Shown piece after piece: positions 8,521 through 17,467 of a stretch of DNA of 64,000 nt. Positions within the stretch are counted from its first letter, which is position 1. Each line of letters begins with the position of its first letter. Position numbers and translations under genes: made by a program. The notes below the pieces were generated by a model, which saw nothing but the letters and a program-made list of their open reading frames with translations, had not been told where the DNA came from and did not search any database. Origin of the DNA: Pirellulaceae bacterium (lineage in GTDB: Bacteria; Planctomycetota; Planctomycetia; Pirellulales; Pirellulaceae); assembly GCA_026004795.1 (NCBI GenBank), contig BPJV01000010.1, positions 147,884 to 211,883 of the forward strand, given 5' to 3'.

Positions 8521-9082
8521 GGCACACTCCCTCTGTCCGCGGCCCCAAAAAACGCGCCAAACGCGCTAAGGCGTACCGGTAGCGACTGGCCGCCGCCTCC
8601 GGATGGACTGACAACACCTGGGCAATCTCCGCGAACGTCAACTGCTCCCAAACCTTCAACAACACGACTTCTGATTGCGCCGGTGGCAACTGCTGCAGGG
8701 CGCGCCACACCGCCCGTCGCTGCTCCTCGCGTTCCAATTCGTCGACCGGGCAATAGGTGGTGAACTCGGCAATATCTGCGCGAACCTCGTGCTTGCGTCG
8801 CCGCAAAATGCCCAACGCCTCGTTGCGGACAATCGTCAACAGGTACGCCCATGGAAACTGGGCACGGGCCAGCAGATCGGGCCGGTCCATCACGCGCACC
8901 ATCACCTGCTGCACCGCGTCCTCCGCATCGTGCGGGTTGGAGGTAATAACCACCGCAAATCGGAATAAACGATGGGCCACCAGGTCATAAAGCGCCGAAA
9001 ACCCCGCCGTGCTATCGGTCGGCATTTCTTCCGCGCACTGACGAATGCATTCGACGAAGGAGTCTTTCGTGGTCATGGACAA
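8513..9082 (-). CDS. ECF-type RNA polymerase sigma factor
   Basis: A 189-residue sigma-70 family protein. Region 2 is at about residues 25-95 (YDLVAHRLFRFAVVITSNPHDAEDAVQQV and the WAYLLTIVRNEALGILRRRK segment) and region 4 at about 120-180 (LQQLPPAQSEVVLLKVWEQLTFAEIAQVL, with SRYRYALARLARFL as recognition helix). Regions 1 and 3 are missing, as in ECF factors. It is the first gene of the minus-strand operon that continues through an anti-sigma-like gene into the pseudopilus genes, so it probably controls that operon and perhaps itself. The start may be the ATG at 9082 or the one at 9076. Confidence 0.85.
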   Translation of the reverse strand: MSMTTKDSFVECIRQCAEEMPTDSTAGFSALYDLVAHRLFRFAVVITSNPHDAEDAVQQVMVRVMDRPDLLARAQFPWAYLLTIVRNEALGILRRRKHEVRADIAEFTTYCPVDELEREEQRRAVWRALQQLPPAQSEVVLLKVWEQLTFAEIAQVLSVHPEAAASRYRYALARLARFLGPRTEGVCHE

Positions 9083-9793
9083 GCATCAAATCAAGAGAAG
9101 CAAGCGGCAAGCCCGTCGATCCCCGACTGCTCTCCTTGGCGGCGCAACTGCCCGCCCCCGGTAGTGGGATGGGACCGTCCGCGCGCGTCGATGCGGTGCA
9201 GGTGAGCGGGCCGCACGTCGACACTCTACCAGGGTAGATGCATGAGACCGGTGATTTTGGTTATCCCAATGGGTTTTTTTTGGAAAATCTCATGGCGGTT
9301 GATGCATCCGCGTCTCCTGCCGAGAGCCCATCGACAAAGAGGGCAGTACACGAAGGCTGACACCTCGATCGATCGCCAGCACCGTAGGTCCGGCCGTGTT
9401 GGTAGCCACGTAGAAGAACTCCACTTCGACGCCGGGAGTTGTTGTTGACCAGGCATTCAGGTGCGGTAGCCATGCCACTCGGTGGACGGGCGGAGTGTGG
9501 AACGCGACATGGTAGCCTGCAGCAGCGGTGCCGTGGTTGACTGCCGATGATCGGGATTCTTTAGGGGAGCTGGTGTTCTCGCCGTAATTGCCAACGCTAG
9601 CGCACTCGGTGCGGGTGGAAAATCCGTACGACTCGCAGTGGGTTTTCCAGAAAAGCGGGGAAGACCTAGCAAATTGCGCCGGTTGCTTGGCCCGATCTCC
9701 CCAACTAGCATAGCTTGGGTGAATCCTTCAGAATGGTTAGTCGAGTTGGCTTGCCTGTCCCGAATAATCCGTATGTAGCGAGGAAGTCGCACC
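9083..9793. other. Long divergent intergenic region
   Basis: About 710 bases between the divergent sigma-factor operon and the SHD1-protein operon; it must contain both promoters. Open frames on the minus strand (9226-9456, 9457-9795) are basic, low in family features and lack ribosome binding sites. An eight-T run near 9272 is preceded only by a weak CCCAATGGG hairpin and is not called a terminator. Confidence 0.45.
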
Positions 9794-11557
9794 ATGACAC
9801 GTCCCTTCCGCTATTGGTTGCGTTGCACCACCATAGGCACTTTGACTGTGTTGCTCACGATCAATCCGTTGTGGGCTGGTCGCAAGCTTCGTCGACTCAT
9901 GCATCGTCGCGCCTGCGCGCCGGTGTGTTGTCCATGTCCGTGTCCCCCGGTGGAGATTGTTTGCCCACCCACGCCGTGTGATGCGATGGTGATGGACTCT
10001 ACCGAAGAAACTGCCGCAGCGACTCCCGCGCACGCAGAGGATAACGAACCATTGTCAACTGCCCCCGTCGATGCGACCCCCAGTCCATCGGACACCTCTC
10101 CTGCTGCGCCACCGAACGCCGCTGAGGCCTCCGCAGCGCCACCGGCGGAACAGCCATCCCAGGCAGAAACGCCTGCAACCCCGCAGGCCACCGAGGCACC
10201 GTCAACGCAGCTTGCTCCAGCAACGGACGCGGAAGCAGAGCCTGCTCCGGTGCCACCGCCACCAGCGACGGCACCACCGGTAACGGAGTCTGCAGCGGAT
10301 TCTGCGGCTGCTCCGCCATCAGAACCCAGCTCAGAACCGCCCCCGCAACCAGAATCCAATCCTGAGCCCGAACCTGAGCCCGAACCTGCAGTTCCTGCTG
10401 AGCCGGCAACGGAGGCTCCGGCGGAACCGCAGCAGGCGCCAGAACGACCGGAAGAACCAGAGCCGGCAGTCCCCGAGCCGGAATCGCCCGCTCAGTCGGA
10501 GGCATCCGCCGCCGATGCGCCTGCCGACGTGGAGGATCTGTTCCGTCCGGTACCTCCGGATGATTCGGGAGCGGATCTATTTCGCTCCACACCGGCTGGC
10601 GATTCCCCTGCCGCACCAGCCGACGATCCGTCCGCACCGAGTGAGGATCCGTTCGGGGCGCCCATCGGTGATACCCCCAATGGTGTAAACGACGATCCCT
10701 TTGGTGCCGCGCCGTCCAATTCGACGGGAGAGGATTTGTTCGGAACTCCCGCGGACGAGCAACCTGTTCCGGAATCGCCAGAACCCGCCCAGGACTTCTC
10801 GGCACCTCCAAGTGATGAAAGCCGTGGTGACGATGCGGCCGATCTGTTTGGTTCGCCCGCCACGCCGGCAGCCGATTCCGAGGCTGCGGATGCGGAGGCG
10901 TTGTTTGGAACGCCACCAGCGGATGATGCGGCAACCCCGGGGGATGATCTGTTCGGACCGGCTGGAGAATCGTCGCCCTCGGCTGAGGAGCTATTCGGCC
11001 CTGCCGACAGTGATGCTTCTTCGGTAGAAGATCTCTTCGGCAGCCCGGCGAGCGCGCCGTCGGCTGACGACCTGTTCGGACCGAGCAGTGACAGCTCGTC
11101 GTCGGACGATGATCAGTCTTCCACCGATGCGGTCGAAGACCTGTTCGGCGCTCCGGTTGGTACGGCAGACCTTTTCGGAGAAGCGACCGTGCCGGTGGTG
11201 GATACGAGCGCCGATACCGACTCCGGTGTCGAGAATGGACCAGCGTCTTTCTCTCCCACCAGCGATTTCGACAGTCTGTTCGGGGAACCGGCTGAAGTCC
11301 CACCGAGTGATGATGATGCCGCATGGTTGGACGGTGCATTGCGACACCGAACCTGGCGGGATAATACGGGGTTGTACGCGGTTACCGCGCGTCTGATCGA
11401 AATTCGCTCAGAGTATGTACGTTTGCTCAAGGACAACGGCAAGACGTGTACCGTTCCGATGCGACGTCTAAGCGCTGAGGACGCGGCGTTGGTACAACGC
11501 GTGGCAGCAGCGGTGCCAAACAACGATGCAGTAATCTATGTTTCGACCGAGCGTTGA
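9794..11557 (+). CDS. Secreted or anchored disordered protein with DLFG-type motif array and C-terminal SHD1 domain
   Basis: A 587-residue protein. Residues 1-28 form a signal-like segment, followed by a Cys-rich patch (about 38-62, CAPVCCPCPCPP). Residues 65-245 are Pro/Ala/Glu-rich and surely disordered. Residues 247-497 carry 14 spaced motifs of the form acidic-x-L/P-F-G/R (for example EDLFG, DDPFG). The last about 70 residues match the SHD1 (Sla1 homology 1) family: RTWRDNTGLYAVTARLIEI followed by VRLLKDNGKTCTVPMRRLS. In eukaryotic Sla1 the SHD1 domain binds NPFxD peptides; SHD1 domains are also common in planctomycetes, where their role is unclear. A GAGGAAG ribosome binding site precedes the ATG by seven bases. 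It heads a five-gene operon. Confidence 0.8.
   Translation: MTRPFRYWLRCTTIGTLTVLLTINPLWAGRKLRRLMHRRACAPVCCPCPCPPVEIVCPPTPCDAMVMDSTEETAAATPAHAEDNEPLSTAPVDATPSPSDTSPAAPPNAAEASAAPPAEQPSQAETPATPQATEAPSTQLAPATDAEAEPAPVPPPPATAPPVTESAADSAAAPPSEPSSEPPPQPESNPEPEPEPEPAVPAEPATEAPAEPQQAPERPEEPEPAVPEPESPAQSEASAADAPADVEDLFRPVPPDDSGADLFRSTPAGDSPAAPADDPSAPSEDPFGAPIGDTPNGVNDDPFGAAPSNSTGEDLFGTPADEQPVPESPEPAQDFSAPPSDESRGDDAADLFGSPATPAADSEAADAEALFGTPPADDAATPGDDLFGPAGESSPSAEELFGPADSDASSVEDLFGSPASAPSADDLFGPSSDSSSSDDDQSSTDAVEDLFGAPVGTADLFGEATVPVVDTSADTDSGVENGPASFSPTSDFDSLFGEPAEVPPSDDDAAWLDGALRHRTWRDNTGLYAVTARLIEIRSEYVRLLKDNGKTCTVPMRRLSAEDAALVQRVAAAVPNNDAVIYVSTER
10532..11284 (+). repeat. Coding array of 14 acidic-x-[LP]-F-[GR] motifs
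   Basis: Within the SHD1 protein, residues 247-497 contain EDLFR, ADLFR, EDPFG, DDPFG, EDLFG, ADLFG, EALFG, DDLFG, EELFG, EDLFG, DDLFG, EDLFG, ADLFG and DSLFG, separated by 8-30 residues of Ser/Ala/Pro/Asp-rich linker. Spacing and linker sequence vary, so this is a motif array kept by selection rather than a recent tandem duplication. Confidence 0.85.
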
Positions 11558-11620
11558 TCGACAGCCTCGAAGGATTCTTTTCCGTCGAATGCACGAGTTT
11601 CAGCAATAGTAAAGGCGTTC

Positions 11621-12289
11621 ATGTCGACAGGGCCAGACGAGTCGCAGCAACCACGTTCGCTCAGCCTGGTGTGTGCCGCTCTTTGGTTCCACTGGCTGGC
11701 GATCGTGATTGCACTGTCGGCGAATCTGGCCCCCAGCATGCTGCAGGGAAAGCTGATCGCGCTGCTCAGTCCTTATCTCTTTGGTACGCATCAATCGTAT
11801 GGTGCCATTCCACTCGAATTGACGCACGGGCAGCCGATCGACTTCACCTTGTTCGTGACCGTGCAAGGGCAGGACGGAGCTTGGCACGCGGTCGACTTGG
11901 GGCAGCAAAACCACGCGGATGGTTCCATCGGTTGGCAACGATCACGGTGGGCTGCATTGTCCCGCAATTTTCGCACGGTTGCTCAATTGGCCCCCGATGC
12001 GGAGGTGTTGGCAGAGATCGCGCTGGGCGTTGTGCGCTACCAAGAAGCGCAGACTCGTCGCCAAGTTGCAGCCATTCGGCTGTCGCAACTGCCCACCCCC
12101 TCCTACGACGAATACGCCGCCGTCGCGGACGCCGGGCCGACCGCTTTGGCGGAGATCATCGATCCGGTGGTGGTGTACGAAGCCGTAGTCATTCGCGATG
12201 ACCATGGAGGAATAACGGGATTGCTGCCACGTGAAGATGCCGCGCGAACTGCGACTCCACCGATCCATGAGTCGGGAGGGCCGTCGTGA
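11621..12289 (+). CDS. Membrane-anchored protein of unknown function
   Basis: A 222-residue protein with one N-terminal membrane segment (about residues 17-36, LVCAALWFHWLAIVIALSAN) and a soluble domain of about 170 residues starting with LFGTHQSYGAIPLELTHGQPI. It has no family I recognise. The gene lies 63 bases after the SHD1-protein gene and its stop overlaps the GTG start of the HTTM-like gene (GTGA), so it is probably co-translated with that membrane protein and may be its partner. Confidence 0.7.
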   Translation: MSTGPDESQQPRSLSLVCAALWFHWLAIVIALSANLAPSMLQGKLIALLSPYLFGTHQSYGAIPLELTHGQPIDFTLFVTVQGQDGAWHAVDLGQQNHADGSIGWQRSRWAALSRNFRTVAQLAPDAEVLAEIALGVVRYQEAQTRRQVAAIRLSQLPTPSYDEYAAVADAGPTALAEIIDPVVVYEAVVIRDDHGGITGLLPREDAARTATPPIHESGGPS

Positions 12290-13224
12290 GATACCAGCCG
12301 AAGACGAAGTTCACCGATAGGTTCGTCAAATGGTTTGGGGTCGGTTTGGTGGGCTATCGCTACTGGCCCGGAGCGGTCGTCATCTATCGCGTGGCCATTA
12401 CCCTGGCCGCCCTGATTTGGGCAGCAAGTTTTGTTCACGAGCTTCCACGATGGTTCGGCCCATATGGCATCTTGACTCGCGGAACCGCCAGTCTGTTGTT
12501 GGAGTACGAAGAGATTCCGCGATGGCAAAGCTGGTCGCCGCTGTGGTGGACCGATGCGCTAACTGCCTATTACGGATGGTTGGCAATCATGGGCGTCTGT
12601 CTGGCATTGACGTTGTTAGGAATCGGTGGGCGGTGGAGTGTATTGGCGGCATTGTTGATGCTCATCGGCTGGGCGCATCGTGCAACATGGATCACCGGCC
12701 CGGTGGAGCCGGCGCTGGTCGCTTTTCTTGGATTTCTTCTAATCGATCCTGGCCCTCCATTGCTTCCCACAGCACGGACCGCAGCGGCAGTCGATCGGAC
12801 GGCATTAAGGCGTGACCTGACGATCCGTGCGGCGCGAATTCACTGGTGGATCTTGGTGGCTGCCGGATTGCTCAGCCAGTTGGCAGGGCTGGTGTGGTGG
12901 CGAGGAGAGGGAGTATGGTGGCTGGCCGCGGCCGGCCACTCGTGGCTGCTGCGGATGCCTGGTTTATTTGACCATCCGCTGTTGATCAATGCCTTGACGC
13001 ACGGCATGATCTCAGTGCAGCTCCTCGCACTGTGGTGGCTAGCGACTAATAGGTGGCGAGTAGCGGGTATCCTTGCCGGAATCCTGTCCTGTGCCGCCAT
13101 TGGTCTGGTAGCCGACCAGACGCTGTACGGCCTACTGCTGTTGGCGGGCTTGACGAGCTATGGGAATGGGCCCGTCGCGGTGCGCGGCCAGAATCAAAGT
13201 CAACCAACCAAAGAGAGCGTATGA
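12286..13224 (+). CDS. HTTM-domain-like polytopic membrane protein
   Basis: A 312-residue protein with about six to eight hydrophobic segments. The segment RVAITLAALIWAASFVHELPRWFGPYGILTR is typical of bacterial HTTM proteins, relatives of the membrane part of vitamin-K-dependent gamma-carboxylase, as is the following aromatic-rich WSPLWWTDALTAYYGWLAI. The enzymatic role of bacterial HTTM proteins is mostly unknown. The start is GTG at 12286, overlapping the previous stop; the end overlaps the ATG of the next gene (ATGA). The tight coupling on both sides makes a single complex or pathway with its neighbours likely. Confidence 0.7.
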   Translation: MRYQPKTKFTDRFVKWFGVGLVGYRYWPGAVVIYRVAITLAALIWAASFVHELPRWFGPYGILTRGTASLLLEYEEIPRWQSWSPLWWTDALTAYYGWLAIMGVCLALTLLGIGGRWSVLAALLMLIGWAHRATWITGPVEPALVAFLGFLLIDPGPPLLPTARTAAAVDRTALRRDLTIRAARIHWWILVAAGLLSQLAGLVWWRGEGVWWLAAAGHSWLLRMPGLFDHPLLINALTHGMISVQLLALWWLATNRWRVAGILAGILSCAAIGLVADQTLYGLLLLAGLTSYGNGPVAVRGQNQSQPTKESV

Positions 13225-14231
13225 ACTTACAACGGGGATGGCGAAAATTGATGTGGTGCCTCGCCATGTGGTGCGTGCCCTCAGGTGTAGTGGTCGCCCA
13301 AGAGCTTGATGCGGCTCCGGAGCGGCTACTCATCATGAGCTGGAATGTCGAATGGATGTTCGACAATTACACGGGGGACAATCGTTCCGACCTGGCGCGT
13401 GAGCAATCCGCTCCCTCGCGGGAGTATTGGGAAGCCAAACTTTCCGGGGTGGCGGGGGTGATCGCCGACCATCGCCCGCACATCGTCGCCTTGCAAGAAA
13501 TCGAAGGCCTCGGCACTTTGCAAGCCATTGCGCGGACTTTGCGGCAGCAGTATCAGCGGACCTATCGTTACGCGTTTATTCCTGGTACCGATTCTTTTAC
13601 CGAACAGGATGTGGGACTGCTGGTTGCTTCCTCCAGTGGGCTGGTATCCTACTGCCGCCATGAACAGTCCTACGCAATGTACCGTAGCGGAAAGTACCAC
13701 AACCTCTCGAAGCATCTGGTCGCGCACTTTCGATGGCGCAACGTCGCAAGACCTTTGGTGTTGATGAACGTGCATTTGCGGGCCACGGCCGAAGTTGCCG
13801 ATGTTCGCGCCCGTCAACTCGAATTGGCGCGAGTTTGGTTGCGGCCGCTGGCGGAGTCGGGTGCGGATGTGTTGCTCGTCGGTGACTTGAACACCGAGGA
13901 GCCGGTGGGGAGCCGGCGAGGTGATCTGGCTGCCTTATTAGGAGGTTCGAACCCCATGATGGTCGATCTTCTCCAACAGTTGTCGGATCCTCATGCTGCC
14001 ACCCATCTGGTACTGCCGCGGCAATTCGATCGCGCCATGGGATCGCGCAGCCTGATCGAGGAGGAACCGGGACCGGATTGGGTACTCGGCTCGGTGAGTA
14101 TTATTCAGCAAGGAATCATTCGCGGTGATGCGGATGGAGAGGAACATTGGTCTCGGCGGCTGCAATATCCTGTCGAGGAGTTTGACTTGAGTGACCATTT
14201 TCCGCTGTTGATCGAATTGAAGCTGAAATAG
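13221..14231 (+). CDS. Secreted endonuclease/exonuclease/phosphatase (EEP) family protein
   Basis: A 336-residue protein with a signal peptide (about residues 1-26, ending VVAQ) and an EEP fold. The metal and catalytic motifs are visible in order: MSWNVEWMFDN, ALQEIEG, NVHLRA, LVGDLNTEE and the final DLSDHFPLLIEL with the catalytic Asp-His. The substrate is not determined by sequence; extracellular nuclease or phosphodiesterase activity is typical. The ATG at 13221 overlaps the HTTM-like stop. Longer upstream frames run inside the HTTM gene and lack a signal peptide. Confidence 0.85.
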   Translation: MNLQRGWRKLMWCLAMWCVPSGVVVAQELDAAPERLLIMSWNVEWMFDNYTGDNRSDLAREQSAPSREYWEAKLSGVAGVIADHRPHIVALQEIEGLGTLQAIARTLRQQYQRTYRYAFIPGTDSFTEQDVGLLVASSSGLVSYCRHEQSYAMYRSGKYHNLSKHLVAHFRWRNVARPLVLMNVHLRATAEVADVRARQLELARVWLRPLAESGADVLLVGDLNTEEPVGSRRGDLAALLGGSNPMMVDLLQQLSDPHAATHLVLPRQFDRAMGSRSLIEEEPGPDWVLGSVSIIQQGIIRGDADGEEHWSRRLQYPVEEFDLSDHFPLLIELKLK

Positions 14232-14262
14232 TTGGAACAGGAAATGTGAAGGGAGTATGGCG

Positions 14263-14709
14263 ATGCTTAGGACCACGCTGTTGCATCCAGATATACTACG
14301 AATTTGCGCCACCGCCGGTCATCATTCCAAGATCCTCATTGCCGATGGCAACTATCCGGCCGCTTCAAAGATCGGTCCACGCGCGGAACTGATCTCCTTG
14401 CAGTTGATGCCGGGAATACCCACGGTAGCGCAGGTGCTCGACGCCATCCTCAGTACGGTTCCCATCGATGGATTCAACACCATGGGGATCGATCCAAGTG
14501 ATGAGTACGCCTTCGATGGCGACCCGCCCGTGTGGAATGATTTCCGGCAGATCTTAGCCAAACACGGTGTGCAGCGCGAATTGGTGCCCATTCAAAAGTG
14601 GGATTTCTACGAGGCCGTATCTTCGGCCGATCATGTGCTCACGATCCAAACTGCCGACCAAGCGCTGTGGGCCAATTTGCTGCTCAGTGTCGGTGTTCGG
14701 CAAACTTAG
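14263..14709 (+). CDS. RbsD/FucU-family sugar mutarotase
   Basis: A 148-residue protein matching the RbsD/FucU fold: LHPDILRICATAGHHSKILIADGNYPAA at the start, where the His is the usual catalytic residue, and a C-terminal half with PIDGFNTMG and DFYEAVSSADHVLTIQT. It should interconvert anomers of fucose or a related sugar. The second ATG at 14263 is preferred over 14257, because the GGGAG site at 14251-14255 is seven bases from it but only one from the first ATG. The gene follows the EEP gene by 31 bases and closes the operon. Confidence 0.8.
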   Translation: MLRTTLLHPDILRICATAGHHSKILIADGNYPAASKIGPRAELISLQLMPGIPTVAQVLDAILSTVPIDGFNTMGIDPSDEYAFDGDPPVWNDFRQILAKHGVQRELVPIQKWDFYEAVSSADHVLTIQTADQALWANLLLSVGVRQT

Positions 14710-15120
14710 CAGACGATTCGGCCTCAACCGTCGACGTGCACTCCCAGCGGCTGACCATCCCAGTGGCGCGCGGTGGCGATAGCGAATCCTTGGGCTGCCT
14801 CGACCGACGTCATGCCTTTCTGACGTTGTGCGTCGTTATGTCACTGCGACCTGAACCAATACGCTCCTCGATCCCCTTGGCACGCCTCTTGCTTCTGTTG
14901 CTTTCCGTCCCGGGATCATGTCCGTAATCACCTGCAGGGTGTCTTCTGCTGCATTCCCGCAAACGATGCCACTCACAAGTTGATGGCATTGCGTGGAGGC
15001 AGTTGGTTGGCATCCAGTTGGTCTGTCGGCTGCGCTTCGTATGCCACGACGCGCAGCTTGCGTGATGGACTTGGAATCACTGGAATCTTCAAACAGAAAG
15101 CCTGTAGAGGAGGTTGATAG
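14710..15120. other. Gene-free intergenic region
   Basis: About 410 bases between the mutarotase and the YfdX gene. Minus-strand frames exist but have no family features. An AGGAGG site just before 15121 belongs to the next gene; the promoter of that gene should lie here. Confidence 0.45.
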
Positions 15121-16164
15121 ATGAGTACCCGAATTGATGGTCGGATAGCTTGTTGGAAGCGGCGTATTGCGGCGGCCGCGGTCGTCTTGTCGATCACCGC
15201 AACCCAGGTCGCAGTCGGACAACAGGCCGCTTCGGAGGAGCCCCAGTCGAACGAAGCAGCGGTGGCGACCGAGGATGCGACGGATTCTCAGAACCAGAAT
15301 GCGTCATCAAGTTCGGCCGACGCAGCAGCTCAGCCGCCTGCGGCAGAACAACAAAGTGAAACAGCGCAGTCGATCCAGGCAGATGTGGAGCAACAGACGC
15401 GTCAGCAGGCTGCTGAGGAGAAAGAGAGCCTGATCAACGAAGCCGTGGAGGCGGTGGCACTGACGCGTCAAGCGCTGGAGCAGCTCGACGCCGGTAAGAA
15501 CGACGAAGCGTTCGACACCTTGGCCAAAGTGGCCGGAAAGCTGGAACTGGCCATCGCTCGCAATCCGGGAGTGGCGTTCTTGCCGGTGGAAGTGTCGACG
15601 ACGGTATACGATGTCATCGCTCAAGTGGAGACGGTTGAAGAGTACATCAAGCAAGCCCGCAAGGCGCTGGACAAAGGTCAGGTTCAAGTCGCCAGACGAA
15701 TCCTTTCGGGATTGGCGAGCGAGGTTGTGGTCAGCACGACCAAGCTTCCCGTCGCCACCTATCCATTGGCCATCAAGAAGGTGGCGCCGCTGATTGATGC
15801 TGGGAAAATCGAGGAAGCGAAACGGCAGTTGCAGACGGCGTTGAATCTATTGGTAGTGTCCGACACCGTCTTCCCGTTGCCCGTCTTGCGCTCCAATTTG
15901 TTGCTCGAAGAAGCCGAAACGTTGGCCGAGAAAACCGACCGCAGTCCCGAAGAGAACGAACGTTTGGAAAAGCTGCTGGCGGAAACCGAACATCAAATCG
16001 CGCTTGGCAGGGCCCTGGGATACTTGGACGCCGAGCGGACGAAGGATCTGCGCAGCGAGCTGAAGCAGATCCGAGAGAAGACCTCCGGTGGCCAGGCGGG
16101 GAAGGGTTTCTTCGATCGCATCAACGCCCTATTCGAGAATTGGGGGGAGTGGTTGGGCGACTGA
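15121..16164 (+). CDS. YfdX-family secreted protein
   Basis: A 347-residue protein with a signal peptide (about residues 1-33, cleaved after AVGQ), a disordered Gln/Ala/Glu-rich stretch (35-105) and a C-terminal YfdX-like helical domain (about 110-275) including ARKALDKGQVQVARRIL and the hallmark stretch LPVATYPLAIKKVAPLIDAG. YfdX in enterobacteria is linked to acid and multidrug stress; in planctomycetes its role is unknown. The last part has a Glu/Lys-rich helix. An AGGAGG site lies seven bases before the ATG. The gene stands alone, next to a stress-protein gene. Confidence 0.8.
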   Translation: MSTRIDGRIACWKRRIAAAAVVLSITATQVAVGQQAASEEPQSNEAAVATEDATDSQNQNASSSSADAAAQPPAAEQQSETAQSIQADVEQQTRQQAAEEKESLINEAVEAVALTRQALEQLDAGKNDEAFDTLAKVAGKLELAIARNPGVAFLPVEVSTTVYDVIAQVETVEEYIKQARKALDKGQVQVARRILSGLASEVVVSTTKLPVATYPLAIKKVAPLIDAGKIEEAKRQLQTALNLLVVSDTVFPLPVLRSNLLLEEAETLAEKTDRSPEENERLEKLLAETEHQIALGRALGYLDAERTKDLRSELKQIREKTSGGQAGKGFFDRINALFENWGEWLGD

Positions 16165-16455
16165 TATCTGGTCGATGGCAGCCAGCAGTCGCTCCCGAGA
16201 GTGGGAGGCTCCGTAGTGCCGGGTGACCATGTCAGGCATCATCCCCAGACGCGACACCGCCAGGCCTAACTGCCTCTATCCCCAAACAGGATGGTGGCAA
16301 GCGTCTGGCGGTGCAACGCTTGGGAACGAGACCTGGTGCCGCGTTTGCCCGGCCTTTTGCGGTGCCCCTACTTTGTTTTCGCACGGGCAGCGAACAAGAT
16401 GGAAGCACGGTTCTTTGCAGCCTCTACTCCACACCCATGATAAAGGAGACGGAAG

Positions 16456-17337
16456 ATGAAAGTCTTGATCGCCACCGATGGCTCGGCAAGTGCAGAAGAA
16501 GGTGCATGGTTTCTCGCGCATCTGCCGCACCGAGAGCATTTGGACCTTTCCGTCATCTCAGTGGTTCCCGACTACGGCGTCCATGGGTCGTTGGAGGTTG
16601 TCGAGTGGATGCGGGCGGCTGTAGAGGCGGAGAAGGCGAAGGCCGAGGAGGCCGTTCAGCGGATCGCCCAAATGTTCGAAGGGGCTGATGCCGACGTGGA
16701 GACCTGCGTGCTGGAGGGACACGTGCCACACGTGCTCCTGGAAGAGGCAGCCAAACGAGAGGTGGATTTAATCGTTATGGGAGCCCGCGGGCATTCGGCA
16801 CTGGAGCGAGTCTTTCTCGGTAGTGTTAGTGATACGGTAGCGACCCATGCCAAATGCTCTGTGTTGGTGGTTCGACCTACCGGATTGCGAACCCGCGATC
16901 ATGAAAAGTTGCATTTATGTGTTGCGTATGACGACTCACAGGCAAGCCGCTGGGCCGTGGAGCAGCTCAAGCAGTTTGAATGGCGTCAGAATACGATCTG
17001 CGATATTGTTTCTGTCCTCCAACTGCCAATGGCCTACACCGATGTGCCCTTCGATTTCGACTTGAATGAGATGCGTGAGACCCTCAAAGAAAGGCTGGCA
17101 GCCATCGCCGACGAACTACGGCCGATGGTGGCGGAGGTCCATACGCATGTCGTCGATGCCGTGCATGTGGGCAATGCCCTGACACAGTTCGCCATGGACC
17201 GTAAAGTTGATGTCGTGGTGATGGGTGATACCGGAAAGAATGCCTTGGAACGTTTCATGATGGGCAGCGCGTCCCGGTATGTGTTGCGGCATGCGCACGC
17301 ATCGGTATGGATTGCCCGACGTCCTCGTCAAGACTAG
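16456..17337 (+). CDS. Tandem-domain universal stress protein
   Basis: A 293-residue protein made of two Usp domains (about 1-143 and 150-290). The first ends with the ATP-binding type motif GARGHSALERVFLGSVSDTV, matching G-2x-G-9x-G-S. The second has GDTGKNALERFMMGSASRYV, also with the glycines and serine in place. Tandem Usp proteins usually bind ATP and act in stress or dormancy responses. The ATG follows an AAAGGAGACGGAAG sequence. The gene lies about 290 bases after the YfdX gene, with no terminator in between, so the two could be co-regulated. Confidence 0.88.
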   Translation: MKVLIATDGSASAEEGAWFLAHLPHREHLDLSVISVVPDYGVHGSLEVVEWMRAAVEAEKAKAEEAVQRIAQMFEGADADVETCVLEGHVPHVLLEEAAKREVDLIVMGARGHSALERVFLGSVSDTVATHAKCSVLVVRPTGLRTRDHEKLHLCVAYDDSQASRWAVEQLKQFEWRQNTICDIVSVLQLPMAYTDVPFDFDLNEMRETLKERLAAIADELRPMVAEVHTHVVDAVHVGNALTQFAMDRKVDVVVMGDTGKNALERFMMGSASRYVLRHAHASVWIARRPRQD

Positions 17338-17405
17338 GCCGCAGCAGCGGACCGGTTGTCCAACGCACGAACCATGCTACGGCTGGTGCGATCAGCGCAT
17401 GAAAA

Positions 17406-17467
17406 AACGAGGAGCCCCGGCCACAGAACAAACAGGACGCCATTCGTTCCTTTTCGAGCTCCTCGTT
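17406..17467 (+). other. Ten-base inverted repeat with long loop
   Basis: AACGAGGAGC at 17406-17415 is exactly inverted as GCTCCTCGTT at 17458-17467, with a 42-base loop, and is followed by a GTTTT stretch. It lies between the stress protein and the DHPS-like gene. It could be a weak terminator, an attenuator or a protein site. Confidence 0.35.

Noticed and set aside
9268..9285. Terminator at an eight-T run
   Set aside because: The preceding CCCAATGGG gives only three base pairs, and no transcript is known to end there.
9457..9795. 112-residue minus-strand frame in the divergent intergenic region
   Set aside because: It overlaps the promoter and start of the SHD1 gene, is basic and featureless, and has no ribosome binding site.
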